From: Comamonadaceae bacterium OS-1 | GTDB taxonomy: Bacteria > Pseudomonadota > Gammaproteobacteria > Burkholderiales > Burkholderiaceae_C | DNA length: 64,000 nucleotides | Assembly: GCA_027923965.1 (NCBI GenBank) | Contig: AP026969.1 | Coordinates: 1,054,001 to 1,118,000, forward strand | Direction of reading: 5' to 3' | Program-made: the position numbers and the translations under genes | The notes under the pieces: model-generated | Told to the model about the DNA's origin: nothing | Seen by the model: only the letters and a program-made list of their open reading frames with translations | Database searches by the model: none | In this document: piece after piece, positions 1 to 7,138 of the stretch | How positions within the stretch are numbered: the stretch's first letter is position 1 | Layout: the number at the start of each line of letters is the position of its first letter

Positions 1-415
1 ATGCGCCGTGCGCCGCAAGTCGCAAGCCGTGCGCGCCATCGACGAAATCGGCGGCGGCAGCACCTTCCAACTGGTGCACGACACCTTCCACCACCACCTC
101 GCGGGCGAAGGCCTGTTCTTCCCCGAGCACACCGGCCTCATCCACATCTCGGGTGTGGAAGACACCGCCCTCACCCCCAACCAGATGCGCGACAACCACC
201 GCGTGCTGGTAGGTGCCAGCGACCGCCTGGGCAACGCTGCCCAGCTCGGCACCCTGCTGGACGCAGGCTATGCAGGCTTTGTGTCGTTCGAGCCCTTCGC
301 CGAAGAAATCGCCGCCGCGTCCGAGGCCGAGATCGAGCAGCAACTGGCCTCCAGCATGGCCTACCTGACGAAGGCCGTGGCGGCAGCCCGCAAAAAAGAA
401 GCACAGCCTGCCTGA
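1..415 (+). CDS. Sugar phosphate isomerase/epimerase, TIM barrel (C-terminal part, cut by window edge)
   Basis: The reading frame is open from base 2 and enters from outside the window; about 137 C-terminal residues are visible. They read like the last strands of an AP-endonuclease-2-type TIM barrel: a DTFHHHL segment, HISGVED, the substrate-loop word GASDRLGN and a closing GFVSFEPFAEE. Family members isomerise or epimerise sugars and inositol derivatives (IolE/IolI/Hyi type) in the cytosol. The next gene, 14 bases downstream on the same strand, is a LacI-type sugar regulator, which fits a carbohydrate-use operon. The exact substrate cannot be read from this fragment. Confidence 0.8.
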   Translation, partial: CAVRRKSQAVRAIDEIGGGSTFQLVHDTFHHHLAGEGLFFPEHTGLIHISGVEDTALTPNQMRDNHRVLVGASDRLGNAAQLGTLLDAGYAGFVSFEPFAEEIAAASEAEIEQQLASSMAYLTKAVAAARKKEAQPA

Positions 416-429
416 TCTACAGTGCGGGC

Positions 430-1506
430 ATGCCCGACATGCCCGCACCCCGTAGAAAATCCAGCGCCCGCTTTATCGACATTGCCGCGCTGGCCCAGGT
501 CAGCCCGGCCACTGTCAACCGGGTGCTGAACGACCGGGGCAGCGTCTCCACCGCCACGCGCGAAAAGGTTATCCGCGCAGCGCAGCAGCTTGCCGTGCCG
601 CGCCTGATGCCCGAGGTGCACCGGGGCCTGACCCGGCTGGATGTCGTGTTTGCACGCAGCCAGACCCCGTTTTTCCGGCGCATGGAGCTGGCCCTGGAGC
701 GCTTTATGCCGCTGCTGGACCGGCGCATCGTGGTGCACCGCCACACGTTTGCGCCCGGCGACGACGAACGCACCGCGCAGTTCATCCGCCAGCCCCCGCA
801 TCCCCGCCACGGCCTGCTGCTGGCCGTGCACGACACCCCGGTGCTGCGCGCCGCCGTGCAACAGGTCAGCCAGCAAGGCGTACCGGTGGTCACCTTGATG
901 AGCGACATCAGCGATGTGTCACGCCTGCATTACGCGGGCATAGATAACCTGCACGCAGGCCGCACCGCCGGGCACTTCATCGGGCGATTCGCCCGGCAAG
1001 GTGGACGTTTGCTGCTGCTCACCAACGACCTGCACTTCCGCGCCCACCGCGACCGCACCGCCGGGTTTCTGGACGTGGTGCAGGAAAAATGGGGCCAGTT
1101 CCCCTGCGCTCCCGCCGTCCCCTGCTTCGACGACCCCGACCAGGCCTTCCAGGCCGTTGATGCCGCCTGCAAGCAGGGCCCGCTGGCGGGCATTTACCAC
1201 AGCGGTGCGGGATCGGCGGGCATCCACCAGGCCCTGCAGCGCCATGGTTTGACCGGCCAGGTGGTGTGGATAGGGCACGAACTGTCCGACGAGCACCGCC
1301 GCTGGCTGCAGCAGGGCGCGATGGACCTGGTGATCGACCAGGACCCGGATGGCCAGGTGCTCTCGGGCATGCAGCACCTGCTGTTCCAGAACAAATGGCT
1401 GGCGCAAAAACCCGTGTCCGGGCCGAACGAGTTCCGCCTGTTCTGTGCCGAAAACCTGCCCAGCCAGCCGTACCTGCCGGGCAGCGGCTTGTTGCCGCAT
1501 ACATAG
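430..1506 (+). CDS. LacI-family transcriptional regulator
   Basis: A 358-residue regulator. Residues about 14-60 form the LacI helix-turn-helix and hinge (FIDIAALAQVSPATVNRVLN, then VSTATREKVIRAAQQL). The rest is a periplasmic-binding-like sugar domain, with AGIDNLHAGRTAG and VIDQDPDGQV as typical strand/loop words. ATG at 430 is chosen because the helix-turn-helix begins right after it; the same frame is open further upstream but overlaps the isomerase gene. It probably senses a sugar or polyol and controls the catabolic genes to its left. No operator could be assigned inside the window. Confidence 0.9.
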   Translation: MPDMPAPRRKSSARFIDIAALAQVSPATVNRVLNDRGSVSTATREKVIRAAQQLAVPRLMPEVHRGLTRLDVVFARSQTPFFRRMELALERFMPLLDRRIVVHRHTFAPGDDERTAQFIRQPPHPRHGLLLAVHDTPVLRAAVQQVSQQGVPVVTLMSDISDVSRLHYAGIDNLHAGRTAGHFIGRFARQGGRLLLLTNDLHFRAHRDRTAGFLDVVQEKWGQFPCAPAVPCFDDPDQAFQAVDAACKQGPLAGIYHSGAGSAGIHQALQRHGLTGQVVWIGHELSDEHRRWLQQGAMDLVIDQDPDGQVLSGMQHLLFQNKWLAQKPVSGPNEFRLFCAENLPSQPYLPGSGLLPHT

Positions 1507-1514
1507 CGGCTGGC

Positions 1515-1547
1515 CAGCACAAGCAGCTCTTTTTTCAATAGCAATCT
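1515..1547. repeat. Partial copy of the dispersed AGCTAT/AAGCAC repeat
   Basis: The short gap between the LacI gene and the convergent PhzF-like gene holds a degraded copy: CAGCACAAGCAGCT, a T-run, then CAATAGCAA. It matches the right arm of the better copies at about 28160 and 56197. It sits between convergent genes, where several of the better copies also lie. Confidence 0.5.
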
Positions 1548-2379
1548 AGTCCGCCATCACCCGCGCCGTGCCGGACACGCGCACCGAGCTGCCTGGCGTG
1601 TCGGACAGTTCGGCCCGCAGCAGTGAGCGCATGCCCATGTCTTCGCCTTGCACCACGTCGATGCGGCCACCATGCGGCCAGGCGATGTCGCGCAGGTAGC
1701 CGGATAAGGCGGCGGTGGCGGCCCCGGTGGCGGGGTCTTCCAGCACGCCGCCCGAGGCAAAGGCGTTGCGGGTGTGCAGGCGCTGGGCGGATTCGGCGAA
1801 CACCAGCACGATGGTGGTCAGGCCTGCGTCGCGCATCAGCGTACGGCCCGCGGCCAGGTCGTAGTGCATGGCGGCCAGGGCGGAGCGGGTTTTGAGCGCC
1901 AGCACCAGGTGGTCGGCACCGCCGTGGGCCAGGGCGGGCGGGATGCGCGGGTCCAGGTGGTCCGCCGTGTAGCCGAACAGCGCCAGTGCGGCATCCACCA
2001 GCGCTGCCGCGGCGGGCTGGCTGCGGGTAGGAGGGGACTGCAGCGCGGCTTGCACGGTGGCATCTTCACGGCGGCCTTCGACGGTGATCTGGGCGTGGTT
2101 CAGCGCCAGCGCAAATACGCCGTCGCCCTGCTGCAGCGCCAGGGCCGCGCCCAGCGCAATCGTGGCGTGGCCGCAGAAGGCGACTTCGCTCTCGGGCGAG
2201 AAGTAGCGCACGCGCCAGCCGTCGCCCACCGGTGTGGCGAACACGGTCTCAGAAAAGCCCACCTGTGCGGCAATGCGCTGCATGTCGGCATCGGGCGGCA
2301 GTGCGTCGGCCAGCACCACACCGGCCGGGTTGCCGCCGCTGGGGCCGTCGGAGAAGGCGGCGATTTTCTGGATGTGCAT
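1546..2379 (-). CDS. PhzF-family phenazine-biosynthesis-like isomerase/epimerase
   Basis: A 277-residue member of the PhzF fold, a duplicated diaminopimelate-epimerase-like hot-dog protein. Visible family words are the N-terminal AFSDGPSGGNPAGVVL, GFSETVF, FSPESEVAFCGHATIA (the GHAT motif) and the second-half FASGGVLEDPATGAATAALSGYL, where DPATG is the family signature. Length matches the family. Most bacterial members are cytosolic isomerases of unknown substrate, so a role in phenazine synthesis should not be assumed: no other phz gene is present. It reads in the same direction as the downstream-numbered zinc-ribbon gene, 10 bases away, and may share its transcript. Confidence 0.88.
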   Translation of the reverse strand: MHIQKIAAFSDGPSGGNPAGVVLADALPPDADMQRIAAQVGFSETVFATPVGDGWRVRYFSPESEVAFCGHATIALGAALALQQGDGVFALALNHAQITVEGRREDATVQAALQSPPTRSQPAAAALVDAALALFGYTADHLDPRIPPALAHGGADHLVLALKTRSALAAMHYDLAAGRTLMRDAGLTTIVLVFAESAQRLHTRNAFASGGVLEDPATGAATAALSGYLRDIAWPHGGRIDVVQGEDMGMRSLLRAELSDTPGSSVRVSGTARVMAD

Positions 2380-2389
2380 GGGGGTCTTT

Positions 2390-3379
2390 CTAGAGAAGGT
2401 GGGCGACGTGCGGGCCCAGCGAAGCCAGGTTCACAAAGCTCAGTGCGTGCAGGGCCGACAGACCGGCGGCTTGCGCGTCGCTGAGGTCGGCGGCGCACAG
2501 GATGAAGCGGCTGCGGTCCAGGCCCAGGCGGTGGCGCAGGCGCAGGCAGGTGTCGATGTCGCTGCGGGATGCGCCGGTAGTGCAGGCCACGCACACCGGC
2601 GGCTGGCCTGGCGACAGGAACAGCACGTCTACCGTGTGCTGCACCTCGTGGCTGGGCACCAGCTTGGCGCTGCGGGCGCACGCATAGCCGGGTGCGCGGT
2701 GGGTGAACAGGTCTTGCAGGCGTAAAAATACCGCCCGTTGCAGCCAGCCGCCGTCGAAGAAGTCGCGGATGGTGACGGACGGGCGCAGCGTCAGCTGGAT
2801 GGTTTTCTCGGGCTTTTGGTAGTGGTAGCGGGCAAAGAAGCTGCGCACATACAGCCAGCCGCACAGGGCGTTGACGGCCTGCGCATCCTGCGGGGCCTGG
2901 CTGCTCAGGTCCAGGTGCACCACGGTGTGGCTGTTGCGGTAGGCGTAGCCAATGCGTTCTATCAGCTCGGCAAACCGGTTGTACTGCGCGCCGATCTGGC
3001 GCGCTGCGTCGTCGAAATAGCCGTGGGTATCGACCTGGGCGTGCTCGAAGCGGATGTCGATCTGGCGGGCGGCGAACCAGGCGGTGAGGGGGGCGGTGTG
3101 CTGGCTGTCTTGGTCGGCTAGCGTGGGGAGCAGGGTGGCGGGCAGGGTGTACGGGGCTGGGGAAATGGGTGCCGTGGGGAGGTCGGCGCTGTCGAGTGCC
3201 TGCAGGGCCTTGATGTCGCGCATTGCTGCAGCGTAGCGCTTGACCAGCCTCTCCACAAAAAACACCGTGCCGTAGACCACGCAGGGTGTGCCGCAGCGGG
3301 CGCAGGCGATGGTGTCGCCTACCGGGGTGGACGCGTCTTCCGCCACGAAGCTGCACTGCTTGCATCGGTAGATCGGCAT
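2390..3379 (-). CDS. Zinc-ribbon protein with degenerate Card1/DUF1887-like nuclease domain
   Basis: A 329-residue protein that I do not recognise as a named family. The N-terminus is a zinc ribbon (C6xxC9 ... C26xxC29). The C-terminal third follows the layout of Card1/DUF1887-type PD-(D/E)xK nucleases: a GGWLQRAVF helix near 210, then HEVQHTVDVLFL (245-255), a strand VCVACTTG (262-269) and LRLRHRLGLDRSRFILCAAD. In active relatives the strand reads xxECKTG; here Glu and Lys are replaced (ACT), so catalysis is probably lost. The middle part (about 100-190) shows no motif I can name. It precedes the PhzF-like gene on the same strand. The fold assignment is inference from motif order only. Confidence 0.5.
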   Translation of the reverse strand: MPIYRCKQCSFVAEDASTPVGDTIACARCGTPCVVYGTVFFVERLVKRYAAAMRDIKALQALDSADLPTAPISPAPYTLPATLLPTLADQDSQHTAPLTAWFAARQIDIRFEHAQVDTHGYFDDAARQIGAQYNRFAELIERIGYAYRNSHTVVHLDLSSQAPQDAQAVNALCGWLYVRSFFARYHYQKPEKTIQLTLRPSVTIRDFFDGGWLQRAVFLRLQDLFTHRAPGYACARSAKLVPSHEVQHTVDVLFLSPGQPPVCVACTTGASRSDIDTCLRLRHRLGLDRSRFILCAADLSDAQAAGLSALHALSFVNLASLGPHVAHLL

Positions 3380-3391
3380 GGCAGGTTTACT

Positions 3392-3454
3392 CTATTTTTG
3401 ATAGCTGCTTACGCTGATGGAATGGGCGTAGAGGCCTCATTTGGCTATATTTTT
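3392..3454. repeat. Dispersed Comamonadaceae-type repeat, copy between mogA and the zinc-ribbon gene
   Basis: The copy reads ATAGCTGCTTACGCTGATGG, then AATGGGCGTAGAGGCCTCAT, then a T-rich end with TATATTTTTA. It overlaps the mogA stop codon: the last codons of MogA are encoded by the AT-rich arm. The core order (AGCTGCT, GCT-AT, palindromic centre, TAGAGGCCT) is shared with copies at about 21423 and 49620. Confidence 0.8.
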
Positions 3455-4038
3455 AGGGCCCGCAACGCCGACTTGGGCCGAAATGCCTTGCACACCGCGT
3501 CATGGCTTTCCAGGTAGGGGCCGCCAATCAGGTCGATGCAGTAGGGCACGGCCGCAAAGATACCGGGCACGCCCCGCTCGTGCAGACCTTCCAGCGTCTC
3601 GGCGATGGCCTTGGGCTGGCCGGGCAGGTTGAGGATCAGCGCCTGGTCGCGGACCACAGCGGTTTGCCGCGACAGGATGGCGGTGGGCACAAACTGCAGG
3701 CTGATCTGGCGCATCTGTTCGCCAAAGCCGGGCATTACCTTGTGGGCCACGGCCAAGGTGGCCTCGGGGGTCACGTCGCGCAGGGCCGGGCCGGTGCCGC
3801 CGGTGGTCAGCACCAGGCTGCAACCAGCGTCGACCAGCTCCACCAGCGTGGCGCTGATGGTGGCCTGCTCGTCAGGAATCAAGCGGGGGAGGAATTCAAT
3901 CGGGTTCTTCAGGGCGCGTGTCAGCCAGTCTTGCAGGGCGGGCAGGCCCTTGTCTTCGTACACGCCGCTGCTGGCCCGGTCGCTGACCGAGACGATGCCG
4001 ATCTTGACCGGATCGAACATGTCGATGGAGATGCTCAT
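3445..4038 (-). CDS. mogA: Molybdopterin adenylyltransferase MogA
   Basis: A 197-residue protein that adenylylates molybdopterin ahead of molybdenum insertion in cytosolic Moco synthesis. The N-terminal KIGIVSVSDRASSGVYEDKG and central LTTGGTGPALRDVTPEAT (the TGGTG loop with following Asp) are the MogA/MoaB signature. The C-terminal LNLPGQPKAIAETLEGL is also typical. ATG at 4038 is preferred because the SISIDMFDPVKIGIVSVSD start aligns with MogA proteins and overlaps the darP stop by four bases (ATGA), so the two genes are translationally coupled. MogA rather than MoaB is favoured by the overall motif fit and length. Confidence 0.93.
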   Translation of the reverse strand: MSISIDMFDPVKIGIVSVSDRASSGVYEDKGLPALQDWLTRALKNPIEFLPRLIPDEQATISATLVELVDAGCSLVLTTGGTGPALRDVTPEATLAVAHKVMPGFGEQMRQISLQFVPTAILSRQTAVVRDQALILNLPGQPKAIAETLEGLHERGVPGIFAAVPYCIDLIGGPYLESHDAVCKAFRPKSALRALKI

Positions 4039-4679
4039 TCTTCTGTCTCGTCGATGGTGCCGTCGTTCAGCGGGCCGTCGATGTCGGCCAACTGCTCGCG
4101 CACCAGCTGGAAAATCTCGCGGTAGGCGCGGCCATGGCGGGGCAGGGCACCGGGCTTTTCGGGCACCAGGTCTTTGCGGGCCTGGCGCACCAGGGCGCGC
4201 AGTTGCTGGGAGTCGGTTTGCGGGAACTCGGCGATCCAAACGCCTACGGCATCGTCTTCGGCGATCAGGCGGTTGCGCCAGGTTTCGGCCTTGTGCAGGG
4301 CCAGGTTTTCCTGCGCCGAGCCCGAGTGCTGGATCTTCAGCGCGCCGCGGATTTCTTCGAGCTTTTCGGGCTCTTGTTTGCGCATGAGTTTGCCGATGAA
4401 CTGCATCTGGCGGCGCTTGCCTTCGAAGTTGGTGATGCGCTTGGCTTCGAGCACCGCGTCATGCAGCTTCTCGGTGAGTTGCAGCTTGGTGAGCAGGTCC
4501 AGGCGCAGGGTCAGCAGGCTTTCGCCCAGGGCTTGCAGTTCATCGCTTTCTTTCTTCAGGTCGGTGCGGCTGGAGGCATCCGTGCCCTTGAGTTCGGCTT
4601 TGAGCTGGATGTCCAGTTCGCTCCCTTCGGCAACGAATTTGCCCTGGACGTAGTAGCCTTTGGTGAGTTTGCGTGACAT
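4035..4679 (-). CDS. darP: DarP/YjgA, dual-action ribosomal maturation protein (DUF615)
   Basis: A 214-residue acidic and helical protein of the DUF615 family, which binds late 50S precursors during ribosome assembly. The N-terminal MSRKLTKGYYVQGKFVAEGS is shorter than the E. coli acidic arm, and the C-terminus ends in a Glu-rich GTIDETEE. Central helices carry KRITNFEGKRRQMQFIGKLM and ALVRQARKD, typical of the family. It overlaps mogA by four bases and is divergent from pmbA with an 87-base shared promoter gap, the same darP/pmbA pairing seen in many proteobacteria. Confidence 0.9.
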   Translation of the reverse strand: MSRKLTKGYYVQGKFVAEGSELDIQLKAELKGTDASSRTDLKKESDELQALGESLLTLRLDLLTKLQLTEKLHDAVLEAKRITNFEGKRRQMQFIGKLMRKQEPEKLEEIRGALKIQHSGSAQENLALHKAETWRNRLIAEDDAVGVWIAEFPQTDSQQLRALVRQARKDLVPEKPGALPRHGRAYREIFQLVREQLADIDGPLNDGTIDETEE

Positions 4680-4766
4680 GTTTTTGTGTGTAGTGCGCGC
4701 GGTGCGCGGGGTATCCGATGGGGGTGCAGCAGAGGGGGCTGCGTGGCAAGTATCATAGCCGCCAAC

Positions 4767-6158
4767 ATGAAAAAACCAGTTTCCCCTTCTGCCAGCGACA
4801 ATCGCCAGCCCGCCACCGGCTTCGCCTACAGCCGTCCCTTCTTTGAAGAGCTCGTCGACAGCGCCCTGGCACATGCCAAAAAACTCGGTGCCACCAACGC
4901 CGGTGCCGAGGCGTCCGAGGGTTGCGGCCTGAGCGTCTCGGTGCGCAAGGGCGCGCTGGAAACGGTGGAACGCAACCGCGACAAATCGCTAGGCATCACC
5001 GTCTACCTGGGCAAGCGCCGGGGCAATGCCAGCACCTCCGACTTCTCCAAGGCCGCCATCCAGCAAACCGTGCAGGCGGCGTACGACATTGCCCGCTTCA
5101 CCGCCGAAGACCCGTTTGCCGGTTTGCCGGACGCCAAGAACATTGCCAAGCGCCAGGTCGATCTGGACCTGTTCCACCCCTGGGCCATCACCAGCGAAGA
5201 CGCGGCCCAGATCGCCATGGAATGCGAGGCTGCGGCCCTGCAGACCAGCAAGCACATCACCAACAGCGAAGGCGCGGGCGTGTCGGCCCAGCAGTCGCAC
5301 TTCTTCAGCGCCCACACCAACGGCTTTCGCGGCGGCTACGCCAGCTCGCGCCATTCCTTGTCGGTGGCCCCCATCGCGGGCAAGGGCAGCGGCATGCAGC
5401 GCGACTCGTGGTACAGCTCGATGCGCAGCGCCGAGGAACTGGCCTCGCCGCAAGCCGTGGGCCGCTACGCCGCCCAGCGCGCCCTGAGCCGCCTGAAGTC
5501 GCGCAAGATCCCCACGGTGGAATGCCCGGTGCTGTTCGAGTCACCGCTGGCCGCCGGGCTGCTGGGGGGCTTTGTGCAGGCCGTCAGCGGCGGTGCGCTG
5601 TACCGCAAGAGCACGTTTTTGCTGGACTCGATGGGCAAGCAGATCTTTCCCAAGCACATCCAGCTGCTGGAAGACCCGTTTGTGAAGCGCGGCAAAGGCA
5701 GCTCGCCGTTTGACGACGAAGGCGTTCGCGTCAAGGCCCGCACCGTGGTGGACGCAGGCCGCGTCGAAGGTTACTTTTTGAGCAGCTATTCGGCCCGCAA
5801 GCTGGGCATGCAAACCACCGGCAACGCAGGCGGCTCGCACAACCTGGTGCTGACTTCCAGCCGCACCCGTCCCGGCGACGACCTGGACGCGATGCTGAAG
5901 AAGTTGGGCACCGGCCTGTTCGTCATCGAGCTGATGGGCCAGGGCGTGAACTACGTGACCGGTGACTACTCGCGCGGTGCCAGCGGCTTCTGGGTGGAAA
6001 ACGGCGAAATCGCCTTCCCCGTGGAAGAGATCACCATCGCCGGCAATCTGAAAGACATGTTCAAGGGCATCCAGGCGATTGGCGCGGATACCTACAACTA
6101 TGGGGCCAAAACCGTGGGCTCCATTCTCATCAACAAGATGAAGGTGGCGGGGAGCTGA
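4767..6158 (+). CDS. pmbA: Metalloprotease PmbA/TldE
   Basis: A 463-residue TldE subunit, which works with TldD as a cytosolic zinc protease on unfolded peptides, microcin precursors and CcdA-type antitoxins. Family words visible are AGAEASEGCGLSVSVRKGALET near residue 45, the AYDIARFTAEDPFAGLPD stretch, and the C-terminal GMQTTGNAGGSHNLV and FVIELMGQGVNYVTGDYSRGASG. As usual for TldE, the HExxxH zinc motif of TldD is absent. ATG at 4767 follows an A/T-rich leader and precedes a variable, disordered N-terminus. tldD is not in the window. A strong hairpin with a T-run follows the stop. Confidence 0.93.
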   Translation: MKKPVSPSASDNRQPATGFAYSRPFFEELVDSALAHAKKLGATNAGAEASEGCGLSVSVRKGALETVERNRDKSLGITVYLGKRRGNASTSDFSKAAIQQTVQAAYDIARFTAEDPFAGLPDAKNIAKRQVDLDLFHPWAITSEDAAQIAMECEAAALQTSKHITNSEGAGVSAQQSHFFSAHTNGFRGGYASSRHSLSVAPIAGKGSGMQRDSWYSSMRSAEELASPQAVGRYAAQRALSRLKSRKIPTVECPVLFESPLAAGLLGGFVQAVSGGALYRKSTFLLDSMGKQIFPKHIQLLEDPFVKRGKGSSPFDDEGVRVKARTVVDAGRVEGYFLSSYSARKLGMQTTGNAGGSHNLVLTSSRTRPGDDLDAMLKKLGTGLFVIELMGQGVNYVTGDYSRGASGFWVENGEIAFPVEEITIAGNLKDMFKGIQAIGADTYNYGAKTVGSILINKMKVAGS

Positions 6159-6190
6159 TGTAAGCTTTTTAGGCCTCTCGCGCTGATTCC

Positions 6191-6238
6191 ATAAGCGCCA
6201 CCAGCTATTGAAATGATAGCTGGTGGCGTTTTTGCGTG
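6191..6238 (+). repeat. 48-bp hairpin repeat, left copy bracketing the PRTase island (also pmbA terminator)
   Basis: Reads ATAAGCGCCACCAGCTATTG, AAATGATAGC, TGGTGGCGTTTTTGCGTG. It forms a 12-bp stem (GCCACCAGCTAT with ATAGCTGGTGGC) followed by GTTTTTG, a good rho-independent terminator for pmbA. The left half (AGGCCTCTCGCGCTGATTCC from 6171) extends it to the full dispersed repeat. An almost identical copy lies at 8210-8257 with two mismatches, both in the loop region. Confidence 0.9.
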
Positions 6239-6263
6239 GGGCGCACTGCGATATGCTGCCAAT

Positions 6264-7049
6264 ATGTCAACTACTACTGCATTCAGCCATTCGCACCTGC
6301 GCCAGCATGGGTTCGGTGCGGATGTGGATATTCCATTCTCTGTGTTGAGTGACCTTGCCGTCCTGAAAGCACACAGAGACTACCAGGCTGCCAAAGCAGG
6401 AGATATTTCCGCAGCTATGAATCTGGTCTGGGATTTGGCTGCGATGTCTATCGTTGAATACACGCATCGGTTTCCATCCCACTGCATTTTTGTTGCGCCG
6501 CACGCCCAAGAGGCCAGTGGCGACAATGCGATTCCCCAGGTGCTAGCGGAGGTGTGCGCGTTGGTGAGAATGGCAACCGCCGACACTGACATTGTGCAGA
6601 CGACGCGGGTCTTTCACACAGGTGCAGATCCGATGGAACGCATGGCCTTGCGAGCGCAGTTCGAAGGTGCGGTGCTGGCACAGGGACAATATGTCTTGGT
6701 AGACGATGTGAGCAATATGGGTGGGACGCTGGCAGAATTGGCCAACTACATCTATTCCCACGGTGGATATGTCGTCGGTGTTATGGTGCTTGTGAATGCG
6801 GGCAGAAGCCCTCACTTAAAACCTGATGCAAAGTCCATTCGTAAATTAGAAACGAGGTACGGCCATGAAATCACCCAACTCTTCGGAATCGAACCCTCTG
6901 CCCTCACGGCCAATGAAGCCCATTACCTCATCGGTTTCAGAACAATTGACGAGATCAGAAATCGACTCGCTAAGGCAAGGCAAGAAACACATCTCCGACT
7001 GCGTTCAAAAGGTATTGGGTCCGAAGATCCGGGCCAGGCAGCTGGCTGA
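6264..7049 (+). CDS. Phosphoribosyltransferase-like protein of mobile-element type
   Basis: A 261-residue protein with a type-I PRTase core. The PRPP-binding loop is YVLVDDVSNMGGTLAELANY at about 140-160 (VLVDD followed by a GGT loop). An N-terminal LSDLAVLKAHRDYQAAKAGD segment and a C-terminal ALTANEAHYLIGFRTIDEIRNR segment resemble the PRTase-like domains I know from polyvalent proteins of phages and conjugative elements; that link is from memory of the motif pattern. The substrate is unknown. Base composition is clearly more AT-rich than the neighbours, the gene is bracketed by direct hairpin repeats and sits next to an IS30 element, so recent transfer is likely. ATG at 6264 is the first in-frame start that precedes the conserved region. 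Confidence 0.75.
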   Translation: MSTTTAFSHSHLRQHGFGADVDIPFSVLSDLAVLKAHRDYQAAKAGDISAAMNLVWDLAAMSIVEYTHRFPSHCIFVAPHAQEASGDNAIPQVLAEVCALVRMATADTDIVQTTRVFHTGADPMERMALRAQFEGAVLAQGQYVLVDDVSNMGGTLAELANYIYSHGGYVVGVMVLVNAGRSPHLKPDAKSIRKLETRYGHEITQLFGIEPSALTANEAHYLIGFRTIDEIRNRLAKARQETHLRLRSKGIGSEDPGQAAG

Positions 7050-7068
7050 CGCGGTGGTGTCTCACTAG
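6865..7068 (+). CDS. Small protein overlapping the 3' end of the PRTase gene in another frame
   Basis: A 67-residue ORF whose first 185 bases overlap the PRTase gene in a different frame; it ends 19 bases after it. The C-terminal half, LTRSEIDSLRQGKKHISDCV, looks like a real charged helical peptide rather than a shadow: it has an ExxxLR pattern and no GC-biased low-complexity run. In the same bases the PRTase frame encodes IDEIRNRLAKA, which also looks conserved, so both frames seem to be under protein-level constraint. The ATG lies inside PRTase codons, so translation by reinitiation or coupling would be needed. Function unknown. Confidence 0.5.
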   Translation: MKSPNSSESNPLPSRPMKPITSSVSEQLTRSEIDSLRQGKKHISDCVQKVLGPKIRARQLADAVVSH

Positions 7069-7089
7069 CGTTTCCTGCCTCCTGCGCCC

Positions 7090-7116
7090 GGCGGGTTCAA
7101 ATCTGAAGTGCAACAC
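7090..7116 (+). repeat. IS30-family left inverted repeat
   Basis: The left terminus runs from GGCGGGTTCAA to AAGTGCAACAC and matches the right terminus at 8176-8201 with two substitutions and one single-base gap. Confidence 0.85.
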
Positions 7117-7138
7117 CTTATTCAACTAAGGTGCAGAA

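Noticed and set aside
1546..2379. Phenazine biosynthesis gene
   Set aside because: Only the PhzF fold is present; no other phenazine gene is nearby, and most PhzF relatives have other, unknown roles.
6264..7068. PRTase gene as a frameshift mutant whose real C-terminus is the second frame
   Set aside because: The first frame keeps a family-like tail (YLIGFRT, DEIRNR) past the point where the second frame opens, so two overlapping genes fit better than one broken gene; not fully excluded.
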